DNA from: Clostridia bacterium
Lineage (GTDB): Bacteria; Bacillota; Clostridia; Oscillospirales; Acutalibacteraceae
DNA length: 39,444 nt
Assembly (NCBI GenBank): GCA_017428625.1
Contig: JAFRQM010000032.1
Coordinates: 1-39,444, forward strand
Direction: 5' to 3'
Shown: piece by piece, positions 1 through 7,976 of the stretch
Layout of the letters: the number at the start of each line of letters is the position of its first letter
Position numbering within the stretch: the first letter of the stretch is position 1
Position numbers and translations under genes: made by a program
Notes under the pieces: generated by a model
What the model saw: only the letters and a program-made list of their open reading frames with translations
Told to the model about the DNA's origin: nothing
Databases searched by the model: none

Positions 1-10
1 GCATAATAAA

Positions 11-132
11 AGGCCGCTTTAGCGGCGGCCTGAAAAACATGTGCGATTGGCGGACTTTTCATACATCTTGAGATGTAGCAGGTAAAAGGCCCTTATAGGG
101 CCTCATCAAACCACCAGTTCAACTGGTGGTTT
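11..132. repeat. Cluster of four short hairpins
   Basis: Four perfect or near-perfect inverted repeats lie in about 120 bases: AGGCCGC/GCGGCCT (11-17 with 25-31), TACATCT/AGATGTA (62-68 with 71-77), AGGCCC/GGGCCT (87-92 with 98-103) and the 12-bp AAACCACCAGTT/AACTGGTGGTTT (108-119 with 121-132), the last followed by a T-rich stretch. The last hairpin could end transcription of a gene left of the window. A series of unrelated stems also fits the subterminal hairpins of an IS200/IS605 or REP-like element, but no transposase is present. Confidence 0.55.
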
Positions 133-146
133 TGATTTGTTTGCCG

Positions 147-175
147 TTGCATATATTTTAAATATATGTTATTAT
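147..175 (+). promoter_or_regulatory. Putative sigma-A promoter of the polysaccharide locus
   Basis: TTGCAT (147-152), a 17-base spacer and TATTAT (170-175) lie just upstream of the first gene of the locus. The spacer is almost entirely A/T. Predicted transcription start is near 182, about 30 bases before the start codon at 214. Confidence 0.45.
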
Positions 176-213
176 ATATTTGTATAAAATTATATGCAGG
201 GGGGGGTGGCAGA

Positions 214-1641
214 ATGAAAACAACAGCGCCAAAAGACAGTTCACGGCATCTTGATTTTGCTTTAATCGATGTTTTTGCGCTCGTTGTTTCGTTCGCTTTG
301 TCTTACCTCATAAAATTCCGCGACCTCGGCTTTGTTCACAGTGACTCGTGGATGGCTCTGTTCTATATCGCCGCCCTCGTCAACCTGGTAATCTGCCTTG
401 TTTCAGCCCCTTACAGCGGAATTTTCCGCCGCCCTTATTATGAAGAAATCGTGCGCGCGCTCCTGCTCACTTTTTATAATCTGCTCGCGGCGGGTATGAT
501 TTTTTATGTTTTCAAAATAGGCACGGTCTTTTCGCGGCAGATGATTCTCACCATGTATGGGCTGTATTTTCTGTTTTCGCTTTCCCTCAAGTGCATCTGG
601 AAAAAACTCGTTCTCTCAGACAGAATCAGGCTCTATAACGCGAAAAAAATCCCGCTGTTTGTTATCGGTTCATCCGCGAATATCGGCGAAATAATCGAAA
701 ACGCTTCATCCGGCGATTTTGAAAATTACGAGATAGCGGGCGTGTGCCTCGCAGACGGTGACGGAACCGCACCCGAAGGTGTGCCCGCAATCAGCGGATT
801 TGACAACGCGGCGCAGTTTATTAAAAGCGTCAATGCCGAGGAGGTTCTCGTTGCTCTGAGCCCCTCACTTGTGCCGGATGAACTTTACAAATCGCTCATT
901 TCGGCAGGCACGGGCATCCACCTGAGCGTTGAAAATCTGCTCGGTTTTCAGATTGAGGATTACGGCATTGACACAGTCGGTGTTTACAACACGTTGAGCG
1001 TCGGGCTTTATTCCTTCACGGCGGGGCAGGTTCTTTATTCCGCGGTCAAGAGGTTTATCGACGTTATTCTCGGCGCGATCGGCGCAGCTGTTCTGTTGCC
1101 CGTAACCGCGCTGATTAAACTTATCTACCTCATTTCGGGCGATACCGCGCCTATAATTTACAAACAGGAGCGCGTCGGCAAAAACGGCAGAACAATCAAT
1201 ATTTACAAGTTCCGCACAATGGTGCCCGATGCAGACAGAATTCTGCGCGACCTGCTCGCAGATGAAAAATACAAAGCCGAGTGGGAGGCAAATCAGAAAC
1301 TTGCCGACGACCCGCGCATAACAAAAACAGGCAGATTGCTGCGTAAAACCTCGGTTGACGAACTGCCGCAGCTAATCAATGTTCTCAGGGGCGAAATGTC
1401 GCTTGTCGGGCCGCGTCCGCTTGTGCCGGGCGAACTTGAAGCCCACGGCGGGCTTAAACTATATCAGCAGGTCAAACCCGGAATCACAGGCTGGTGGGGC
1501 TGCAACGGCAGGTCAAACATCAACTACCGCGAACGGCTTGAATTAGAGTATTACTATGTTAAAAACTTCTCAATCTACCTTGACTTTTTATGCGTGCTGA
1601 GAACTTTTTTAACAGTCCTCAGACGCGAAGGAGCGGAATAA
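214..1641 (+). CDS. Polyprenyl-phosphate sugar-phosphate transferase (WbaP/EpsE type)
   Basis: Likely starts polysaccharide synthesis by moving a sugar-1-phosphate from a nucleotide sugar onto undecaprenyl phosphate at the inner face of the membrane. The 475-residue protein has several N-terminal membrane helices, a central nucleotide-binding-like domain (about residues 140-250) and a C-terminal bacterial sugar transferase domain. That domain begins with a membrane segment at KRFIDVILG (about residue 280) and includes YKQERVGKNG, YKFRTM, SVDELPQL and SLVGPRP. The architecture fits the long polyisoprenyl-phosphate hexose-1-phosphate transferases. I chose ATG 214, just after a G-rich ribosome site, over the upstream in-frame start at 166. 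The stop directly abuts the next gene. The sugar specificity cannot be read from the sequence. Its GC content is higher than that of the genes after about 2040. Confidence 0.9.
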   Translation: MKTTAPKDSSRHLDFALIDVFALVVSFALSYLIKFRDLGFVHSDSWMALFYIAALVNLVICLVSAPYSGIFRRPYYEEIVRALLLTFYNLLAAGMIFYVFKIGTVFSRQMILTMYGLYFLFSLSLKCIWKKLVLSDRIRLYNAKKIPLFVIGSSANIGEIIENASSGDFENYEIAGVCLADGDGTAPEGVPAISGFDNAAQFIKSVNAEEVLVALSPSLVPDELYKSLISAGTGIHLSVENLLGFQIEDYGIDTVGVYNTLSVGLYSFTAGQVLYSAVKRFIDVILGAIGAAVLLPVTALIKLIYLISGDTAPIIYKQERVGKNGRTINIYKFRTMVPDADRILRDLLADEKYKAEWEANQKLADDPRITKTGRLLRKTSVDELPQLINVLRGEMSLVGPRPLVPGELEAHGGLKLYQQVKPGITGWWGCNGRSNINYRERLELEYYYVKNFSIYLDFLCVLRTFLTVLRREGAE

Positions 1642-2409
1642 ATGGGCGAAGAAAACTTCGGCTTAATCAGCATAATTATGGCAGCATACAATGCGGAGAA
1701 AACAATCGGTTATGCGGTTGAATCTGTGCTGGCGCAGACATACAAAGACTATGAATTGCTGGTCGTCAACGACTGTTCTGCAGACAATACCGAAGCGATT
1801 GTAAAATCTTACGCCGAAAAAGACAGCCGGGTTAAGTTGATATCCAACCCCGAAAACCTCGGCGTTTCACTCACGAGGTTAGAAGGGTTGAAACGGGCAA
1901 GGGGCGAATGGATAGCAATTCTTGACAGCGATGACGCATGGATGCCCGAAAAACTTGAAAAGCAGATAGCATTGCAGAACAAATCAGAAGCAGATATTGT
2001 GTTCACAGCAGTAACATATATTGATTCCGACGGCAAAAGCCTGAATTGGGTTCTTCGTGTGCCGAAGAGTGTTGATTATAAAAAACTGTTAAAACAGAAC
2101 ATCATTACCAATTCATCGGCAATTACAAAAAAAGACCTTTTTGAGCAACACTACGCAATAGGCGATGAAATGCATGAGGATTTTGCTCTTTGGCTAAAAA
2201 TACTTAGAGACGGCTACAAGGCATATGCCGTAAATGAACCTTTGACAATTTACAGAGTTTCAACTGATTCCAAATCCGGCAACAAGTTGAAATCCGCTGT
2301 GATGAACTGGAAAACTTACAGATATATGAAAATAAATTTGTTTTTATCTGCTTATTATATGTTTTGGTACACAATTAACGGAATTCTGAAATACAGAAAT
2401 CTGAAATGA
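1642..2409 (+). CDS. Glycosyltransferase family 2
   Basis: Cytoplasmic, inverting GT-A glycosyltransferase that adds one sugar to the lipid-linked repeat unit. The fold is shown by SIIMAAYNAEKTI at the N-terminus, VVNDCSADNT for the nucleotide site, and the metal-binding ILDSDDAWMP (about residues 93-102). The 255-residue length is normal for the TuaG/WcaA-like group, and the C-terminus has a short hydrophobic segment. The ATG follows the previous stop with no gap, and GGAG lies in the end of the preceding gene, so the two are probably translationally coupled. The first part has the base composition of the GC-richer upstream gene and the last third is AT-rich, which places one edge of the variable cassette in or near this gene. 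Donor and acceptor are unknown. Confidence 0.88.
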   Translation: MGEENFGLISIIMAAYNAEKTIGYAVESVLAQTYKDYELLVVNDCSADNTEAIVKSYAEKDSRVKLISNPENLGVSLTRLEGLKRARGEWIAILDSDDAWMPEKLEKQIALQNKSEADIVFTAVTYIDSDGKSLNWVLRVPKSVDYKKLLKQNIITNSSAITKKDLFEQHYAIGDEMHEDFALWLKILRDGYKAYAVNEPLTIYRVSTDSKSGNKLKSAVMNWKTYRYMKINLFLSAYYMFWYTINGILKYRNLK

Positions 2410-2418
2410 GGGTTTATT

Positions 2419-3357
2419 TTGGCAGAAGATTTAATAAGCATAATCGTTCCCGTTTATAAAGTTGAAGAATATCTCAGGGAATGTGTTGACAGTATTCTCG
2501 CCCAAACTTACATAAACCTTGAAATAATTCTTGTGGATGACGGCTCTCCGGACAACTGCGGTAAAATCTGTGATGAATACGCGCAAAAAGATTCAAGGAT
2601 TAAAGTAATCCATCAGCAAAACGGAGGTCTTTCCGCCGCGCGCAACGCAGGACTTGACATCGCAACGGGTGAATATATCGGATTTGTTGACAGTGACGAT
2701 TATCCTGAACTGAATATGTTTGAGGAACTGCATAACAGCATAAAAAAATACAATTCCGATATGTCAGTGTGTGGTGTAAAAAAATTTGAACTTGACTCAA
2801 GGTCTTTTTTTTACGGCAATAAATGTGTTTCTAAAAACACTTTTATGATGGAGTTGTTAAAAGAAACGATTGCATCATATTCATGGAACAAACTGTATAA
2901 GAAAGAACTTTTCGTCGGTATAAGATTTCCCGTTGGTGAATTATTTGAGGACATTAAAATAATGCACTTTATAGGAGAAAAAACAAACCGAGTTTCCTTT
3001 ACCGATAAAACTCATTATAACTACAGAATAAGAGAAAACTCAATTACTGCTGATAACAAGGGCATAAAAGCAAAAGACTATCTTTCAGCAACCCACAGCA
3101 GATGCGAAAGATATAAAAAAACAGAGTATTATGTTTGTGCAATTGCCGGAGAATTTAAATGTCTGCGCGTTATTGTTTCTGATATGTCAGAATTTGATTC
3201 AAAAAGCGACGAATATAAAAAATTGCGTTTAAAATCAAAAGAACTATACAGTATTTGTAAAAGAGAAATAAAGGGTTTTCAAAAGATACTGTCATGGTTA
3301 TATTTGATATCTCCCAGAATTTATGCAATCATAAAAAAACTATACTTAAGTGTTTAA
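2419..3357 (+). CDS. Glycosyltransferase family 2
   Basis: A second GT-A family-2 glycosyltransferase of the repeat-unit assembly line. ISIIVPVYKVEEYL, VDDGSPDN, NGGLSAARNAGL and the metal-binding FVDSDDYPE (about residues 91-99) are all classical family-2 signatures. The 312-residue length is normal. It appears to start at TTG 2419, preceded by TGAGGG with suitable spacing, and it lies nine bases after the previous stop. The C-terminal part, rich in Lys and aromatic residues, ends in a weak amphipathic or membrane-associated segment. The gene is clearly AT-rich compared with the first gene of the locus. The sugar transferred cannot be told. Confidence 0.87.
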   Translation: MAEDLISIIVPVYKVEEYLRECVDSILAQTYINLEIILVDDGSPDNCGKICDEYAQKDSRIKVIHQQNGGLSAARNAGLDIATGEYIGFVDSDDYPELNMFEELHNSIKKYNSDMSVCGVKKFELDSRSFFYGNKCVSKNTFMMELLKETIASYSWNKLYKKELFVGIRFPVGELFEDIKIMHFIGEKTNRVSFTDKTHYNYRIRENSITADNKGIKAKDYLSATHSRCERYKKTEYYVCAIAGEFKCLRVIVSDMSEFDSKSDEYKKLRLKSKELYSICKREIKGFQKILSWLYLISPRIYAIIKKLYLSV

Positions 3358-3377
3358 TTATTCTTAAGGAGAAGTGT

Positions 3378-4259
3378 ATGATACCCAAAACAATTCATTA
3401 TTGCTGGTTTGGAGGCAATCCGTTGCCGGAACTTGCGCAGAAATGCATAGCAAACTGGAAGAAATACTGCCCCGATTATGAAATAATCGAGTGGAACGAA
3501 AGCAATTTTGATTTCAGCGGTTGCGCCTATGCCAAAGAAGCTTATGAGGCAAAAAAATGGGCGTTTGTTTCAGATTATGCAAGGTTTAAAATTCTTTATG
3601 AAAACGGCGGCATTTATTTTGATACAGATGTTGAAGTGATAAAGCCGATTGATGATATAATTGAAAAAGGCGCTTTTTTCGGTTGTGAGCAGGATGGTCC
3701 GGTTTCAGCTACACAAACAGAAATATCAAATGTTGGAATGAACAATAAATCGGAGATTTCGAGGGGTATATTAGTTGCTCCAGGGCTTGGAATGGCCGTT
3801 GAAAAAGGCAATTTGTTTTATAAAAAAATGTTGGATTTTTATCATAGCATCCATTTTATAGATAATGAAGGCAACCTGAACCTCGAAACAGTTGTTATAT
3901 ATACCACAAAAGCATTATATGATTTGGGCTTGCAAAATATAAAGGAACAACAAACTATTGGTAACATAACAATATATCCCAAAGAATACTTTTGTCCGAT
4001 GGATTATAAAACCGGAGAGTTGATGATTAGCGAAGAAACAAGAACGGTTCATCATTATGCGGCAAGTTGGTTTACAGAAGAACAAAGAAGCATACAAAAA
4101 CTAAGGTATAAATATGCCAGATTTTTGCCAGAAAAACTTGCCCATTGGTTTTCTTTGATCGTCGGATTTTCAAAGTATCGAGGCGTTATAAAAATGCCGA
4201 AAGCGATGATTGAGTTCAAAATCAATAATATGAAAACAAAGAGAAAGACAAACAGTTGA
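3378..4259 (+). CDS. DXD-containing sugar transferase (OCH1/capsular type)
   Basis: Glycosyltransferase with the Gly_transf_sug (DXD) domain seen in capsule and mannosyl/galactosyl transferases. Signs are IPKTIHYCWFGGNPLP at the N-terminus, the segment FVSDYARFKILYENGG, and the DXD metal site FDTDVE (about residues 77-82). The start is ATG 3378 because AAGGAG lies seven bases upstream at 3366-3371, giving 293 residues; an earlier in-frame start at 3294 would overlap the preceding gene. Its stop overlaps the TTG that is the earliest possible start of the next gene. It probably adds a hexose to the growing lipid-linked oligosaccharide. The donor sugar is unknown. Confidence 0.88.
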   Translation: MIPKTIHYCWFGGNPLPELAQKCIANWKKYCPDYEIIEWNESNFDFSGCAYAKEAYEAKKWAFVSDYARFKILYENGGIYFDTDVEVIKPIDDIIEKGAFFGCEQDGPVSATQTEISNVGMNNKSEISRGILVAPGLGMAVEKGNLFYKKMLDFYHSIHFIDNEGNLNLETVVIYTTKALYDLGLQNIKEQQTIGNITIYPKEYFCPMDYKTGELMISEETRTVHHYAASWFTEEQRSIQKLRYKYARFLPEKLAHWFSLIVGFSKYRGVIKMPKAMIEFKINNMKTKRKTNS

Positions 4260-4273
4260 CAGAGGAAAAACGA

Positions 4274-5431
4274 ATGGCGTTTAGTATTGGTATATATACC
4301 CAGTATTATGACAACTACAACTATGGAGGAAATCTACAGGCGTTTTCTTTGCAAAGGTATATTGATAACAATATCGGAAAGTGTGAACAGGTTGCAATTG
4401 ATTTTGAGTATAAAAAAGATATATTTTACTATTTAAATAATATTAAAAACAGTAAAGGGAAAAAACCAAACGCTGTTTTTATAGCTATTAAGTATATTGC
4501 AAAGAACACTTTGTTTCTAGATGCATTTATTAGATTAAAACAGAGACGAAATAGAATCAAAGTATTTAACAATTATATTTTGCATTCAAAAAATCTTTTC
4601 AATGTTGAAAATGTAACAGAATCTCTGAACTACAGTAATTATATCTGCGGCAGTGATTGTGTGTGGGATATGACAAACAATCCTTATTGCACCGCGCTGG
4701 GATTTGTGCCTGACAAGGGAAAAAAGATTTCTTATGCCGCAAGCTTGGGCTCGTCAGCAATTCCCAAAGGATGGCCGGAAAAGTTTCTTGAGTATGTAAA
4801 GCAACTTGATGCAATTTCCGTTCGTGAAAAGAGCATAGCTGAAGAACTTCAGAAATTAATTCCCGAAAAAGATATATTTGTTGCCGCTGATCCGACATTG
4901 CTGTTTACGGTAAATGAGTGGGAGTCGTTTCTTTATCATAAGGAGAGAAATGAGAAATATGTGTTACATTACATCTTAAGCGAAGAGCATAGCCAGATTC
5001 AATCAGCTTTAAAATACACTTCAAACATTTCTTTTAAATCGCTTACATTTCCTTATATTCAGAATTGTATTAATCGAAATAGTTTTTGGCAGAGAAACTA
5101 CGGAGACATTCAGAATTATTCGGCAGACCCGTTGGATTTTGTAGAATTGATAAAAAACGCCGAAGTTGTTGTAACCGATTCTTTTCATGCCGTTATTTTC
5201 AGCACACTGTTTCACAAACCGTTCTATGTGCTTAAAAGAGAAACACAAAAAGACTATGTCGGCAGAGTTGAAAATTTTTTAGAAGAAATCGGTCTTATGT
5301 CACAAATGATTTCGGCAGAAGAACTTGCCGCTATTGACTCAGTGCCGGAAATCGATTTTTCATATGCTGACAAGGTCATAGCGGAAAAGAGAGAAGCATC
5401 AATAAAATTTTTGAAAGATAATCTTGAATGA
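4274..5431 (+). CDS. Polysaccharide pyruvyl transferase family protein
   Basis: Predicted to transfer a pyruvyl (ketal) group from phosphoenolpyruvate onto a sugar of the repeat unit, adding negative charge. It shows YTQYYDNYNYGGNLQAF near the N-terminus, NYICGSDCVWD in the middle, and the C-terminal block VVTDSFHAVIFSTLFHKPF that is characteristic of the WcaK/CsaB-like family. I chose ATG 4274, behind AGAGGA (4261-4266), giving 385 residues; a TTG at 4256 overlapping the upstream stop is the alternative. The stop overlaps the flippase start by four bases (ATGA). Family members often occur with an F420-dehydrogenase-beta-like gene, which is present two genes on. Confidence 0.88.
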   Translation: MAFSIGIYTQYYDNYNYGGNLQAFSLQRYIDNNIGKCEQVAIDFEYKKDIFYYLNNIKNSKGKKPNAVFIAIKYIAKNTLFLDAFIRLKQRRNRIKVFNNYILHSKNLFNVENVTESLNYSNYICGSDCVWDMTNNPYCTALGFVPDKGKKISYAASLGSSAIPKGWPEKFLEYVKQLDAISVREKSIAEELQKLIPEKDIFVAADPTLLFTVNEWESFLYHKERNEKYVLHYILSEEHSQIQSALKYTSNISFKSLTFPYIQNCINRNSFWQRNYGDIQNYSADPLDFVELIKNAEVVVTDSFHAVIFSTLFHKPFYVLKRETQKDYVGRVENFLEEIGLMSQMISAEELAAIDSVPEIDFSYADKVIAEKREASIKFLKDNLE

Positions 5432-6966
5432 AAAGTAATTCTTCAGAATTAAAAACAGGCGCCTTTTTATCCTATATTCAGATGGGGCTGAGCATTTTAA
5501 TAGGTTTGTTTTATACACCTGTTATGATAAAATTGCTCGGTCAGAATGAATACGGGCTTTACAACACCGTAGCGTCAACAGTGGCAATGTTGTCTGCGTT
5601 AAGTCTGGGCTTTAATTCAGGATACATAAAATTTTTTTCGGGTTATAAAAAAAACAATGATGACGAGTCAATATATAAATTGAACGGATTGTTTCTTGTT
5701 GTTTTTTTGATAATCGGAATAACAGCTTTTGTTTGCGGACTGTTTCTTATTCAGAACCTCCGTTTGGTTTTTGACAATGGATTAACTGAAGACGAATACA
5801 TTATTGCAAAAAAGTTAATGCTTTTTTTGACTGTTCAGCTTTCGCTGACATTTCCGCTGAGTGTATTCTCAGACATTATCACCGCACACGAAAAATTTGT
5901 TTTTATAAAAGCAGTTAATATTGTTTCATTAATCTTGAATCCTTTTGTTACGCTTCCACTTTTGCTTATGGGATTCAAATCGATGGCTGTTGTTTCGGTG
6001 GGACTTGGAATGAGTATTTTGGTCGGTGCCCTGAATATTTATTATGTTTTTGTGAAGCTAAAACAAAAGTTTTGCTTTAACAGCCTTGATTATAAGGTGT
6101 TCAAGGAATTGTTCGGATATACTTTTTTTATTGCAATCAACATTGTTATTGACCAGATTAACTGGAAAGTTGACAATGTTCTGCTCGGCAGATTCTGCGG
6201 AACTGCAAGCGTGGCGGTGTATTCTGTGGGCAGCACCTTGAACAGTTATTTCATAATGTTTTCCACTGCTATATCAAGTGTTTTCACGCCGAGAATACAT
6301 TATATAGTTGCAGAGTGCAAAAACAAGAGTAATACTTTGTCGCATAAATTCAGTGAGCTGTTTATCAAAGTCGGCAGAATTCAGTTTATTGTGCTTGGCC
6401 TTATAGGAAGCGGTGTTGTTTTTTTCGGCAAACCTTTTATTGGATTCTGGGTCGGCGAAGATTATGAAAACTCATATTGGATAGGAGTGATTCTGATTGT
6501 TTCAGTTTTGACACCTCTCATTCAAAACATCGGTATTGAAATGCAGAGAGCACTCAACAAACACCGGTTCAGAAGCTTGTTGTATTTCGGAATGGCTTTG
6601 GTTAATGTTTTGATAACCGTTATCCTTAGCAAAAAATTTGGCGGTATTGGTGCCGCCACAGGAACAGCAATATCTTTGATTATTGCGAATGGTCTGGTAA
6701 TGAACATTTATTATTATAAAAAATGCGGTTTAGATGTTCCGCAGTTTTGGAAAAGCATATTAAAAATGTCATTGGGACTCGTTGCACCTGTCGCTTTCGC
6801 AATCACGTTAAATCGTTTTGTCGATTTTGATACAATCTTGAAACTGTGCTTTGGGATAATCTGCTACACCGTAATTTACAGCGGCTCAATGTGGATTATA
6901 TCTATGAACGATTATGAAAAAGACCTTATTAAATCCACTGTCAGAAAACTGAGGGCAAAAGTATGA
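5428..6966 (+). CDS. Wzx-type polysaccharide flippase (MATE/MVF superfamily)
   Basis: Membrane transporter predicted to flip the undecaprenyl-diphosphate-linked repeat unit across the cytoplasmic membrane. The 512 residues carry about 12-14 hydrophobic helices in two bundles. The N-terminus (GAFLSYIQMGLSILIGLFYT) and the segment YGLYNTVASTVAMLSALSLG are typical of RfbX/Wzx proteins. Length is normal. The start codon overlaps the preceding stop as ATGA, and its own stop overlaps the next gene by four bases, so three genes are translationally coupled. A strongly AT-rich base composition marks it as part of the cassette. Substrate structure cannot be read from the sequence. Confidence 0.9.
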   Translation: MKSNSSELKTGAFLSYIQMGLSILIGLFYTPVMIKLLGQNEYGLYNTVASTVAMLSALSLGFNSGYIKFFSGYKKNNDDESIYKLNGLFLVVFLIIGITAFVCGLFLIQNLRLVFDNGLTEDEYIIAKKLMLFLTVQLSLTFPLSVFSDIITAHEKFVFIKAVNIVSLILNPFVTLPLLLMGFKSMAVVSVGLGMSILVGALNIYYVFVKLKQKFCFNSLDYKVFKELFGYTFFIAINIVIDQINWKVDNVLLGRFCGTASVAVYSVGSTLNSYFIMFSTAISSVFTPRIHYIVAECKNKSNTLSHKFSELFIKVGRIQFIVLGLIGSGVVFFGKPFIGFWVGEDYENSYWIGVILIVSVLTPLIQNIGIEMQRALNKHRFRSLLYFGMALVNVLITVILSKKFGGIGAATGTAISLIIANGLVMNIYYYKKCGLDVPQFWKSILKMSLGLVAPVAFAITLNRFVDFDTILKLCFGIICYTVIYSGSMWIISMNDYEKDLIKSTVRKLRAKV

Positions 6967-7943
6967 GTATTATTGCCTATGCGGCTTACAGCAAAAATGA
7001 TGAAATAAGATTCAACAGCTCTTCCGGTGGAATTTTCTCTGAAATGGCATATTATGTTTATAAACTCAATGGTATCGTTGCCGGTGCTGCTTTTGATAAA
7101 GATTATAAAAGCGTTTCTCATATTTTAACAGATAATTCTGAAAATCTAAAAAAACTCACTACAAGTAAATATCTGCAAAGCAGTTTCACTATTCACAAAG
7201 ATATTGAAAGCAGATTGAAAGAAGGCAGAACCGTCTTGTGCTGTGGCACCCCTTGCCAGATTGCAGGTCTTAAAACTTTTCTCAAAAAAGAATATGAAAA
7301 CCTTTTAACTGTGGATTTTATCTGCCATGGCACACCCATGCAAAAGGTATGGGAGAAGTATATGAATTGGCAGGAAGAAAAGCACGGCGATAAAGTATCT
7401 TATGTCAACTTCAGATCCAAAGACAACGGCTGGAGCAATTATTTATTTGTATTATTATTTGGCAACAATAAAGAGTATAAACAAACTTGTGATAAAGATT
7501 TATATATGAGATTGTTTCTCAACAATATGTGCCTTAGCAACGGATGCTATGAGTGTAAGTTTAAAGGTGATAATAAATTCAGCGACATAACAATCGGTGA
7601 TTTTTGGGGCGTAGATAGTATTGCCCCAGAGATGAATGATGAAAAGGGCGTTTCGTTAGTTACAATCAATACTGAAAAAGGAATTAAGCTATTTAACGCG
7701 ATAAGTGAAAACCTTATAATAAAAGAAGTTGATGAAAGACAAGCGTTCAGTTACAATATTTGCGCTCTTCAGCCGATGCAAAAGCCGGAAAACTATAACG
7801 ATTTTTGCAACGATATTGATTTGTTGCCATTTGATAATCTTGCAAAAAAATATATTCCGAAGTCATCAATAAAAACCCGTTTGAAGAGGTATAAGATTGT
7901 TAAAGATGGTATTAAACTCAAAAAAAGATTTTTGAGTAAATAA
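6963..7943 (+). CDS. Coenzyme F420 hydrogenase/dehydrogenase beta-subunit-like protein
   Basis: Iron-sulfur/flavin-type protein of the FrhB/FdhB C-terminal family found in many clostridial and Bacteroides polysaccharide loci. The Cys-rich sites are CCGTPCQIAGL, DFICHGTP and CLSNGCYECKFKGDNKFSDI, ending in TIGDFWGVD, all diagnostic of the family. Length is 326 residues. In capsule clusters these proteins commonly sit beside pyruvyl transferase genes, here separated only by the flippase; a redox step in modifying a sugar substituent has been suggested, but the function is not established. It begins inside the flippase stop codon (ATGA overlap) and is the last strongly AT-rich complete gene of the block. 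Confidence 0.85.
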   Translation: MSIIAYAAYSKNDEIRFNSSSGGIFSEMAYYVYKLNGIVAGAAFDKDYKSVSHILTDNSENLKKLTTSKYLQSSFTIHKDIESRLKEGRTVLCCGTPCQIAGLKTFLKKEYENLLTVDFICHGTPMQKVWEKYMNWQEEKHGDKVSYVNFRSKDNGWSNYLFVLLFGNNKEYKQTCDKDLYMRLFLNNMCLSNGCYECKFKGDNKFSDITIGDFWGVDSIAPEMNDEKGVSLVTINTEKGIKLFNAISENLIIKEVDERQAFSYNICALQPMQKPENYNDFCNDIDLLPFDNLAKKYIPKSSIKTRLKRYKIVKDGIKLKKRFLSK

Positions 7944-7976
7944 AAAAGCATTAATAGAATTTTTCCCGGAGGTCCC

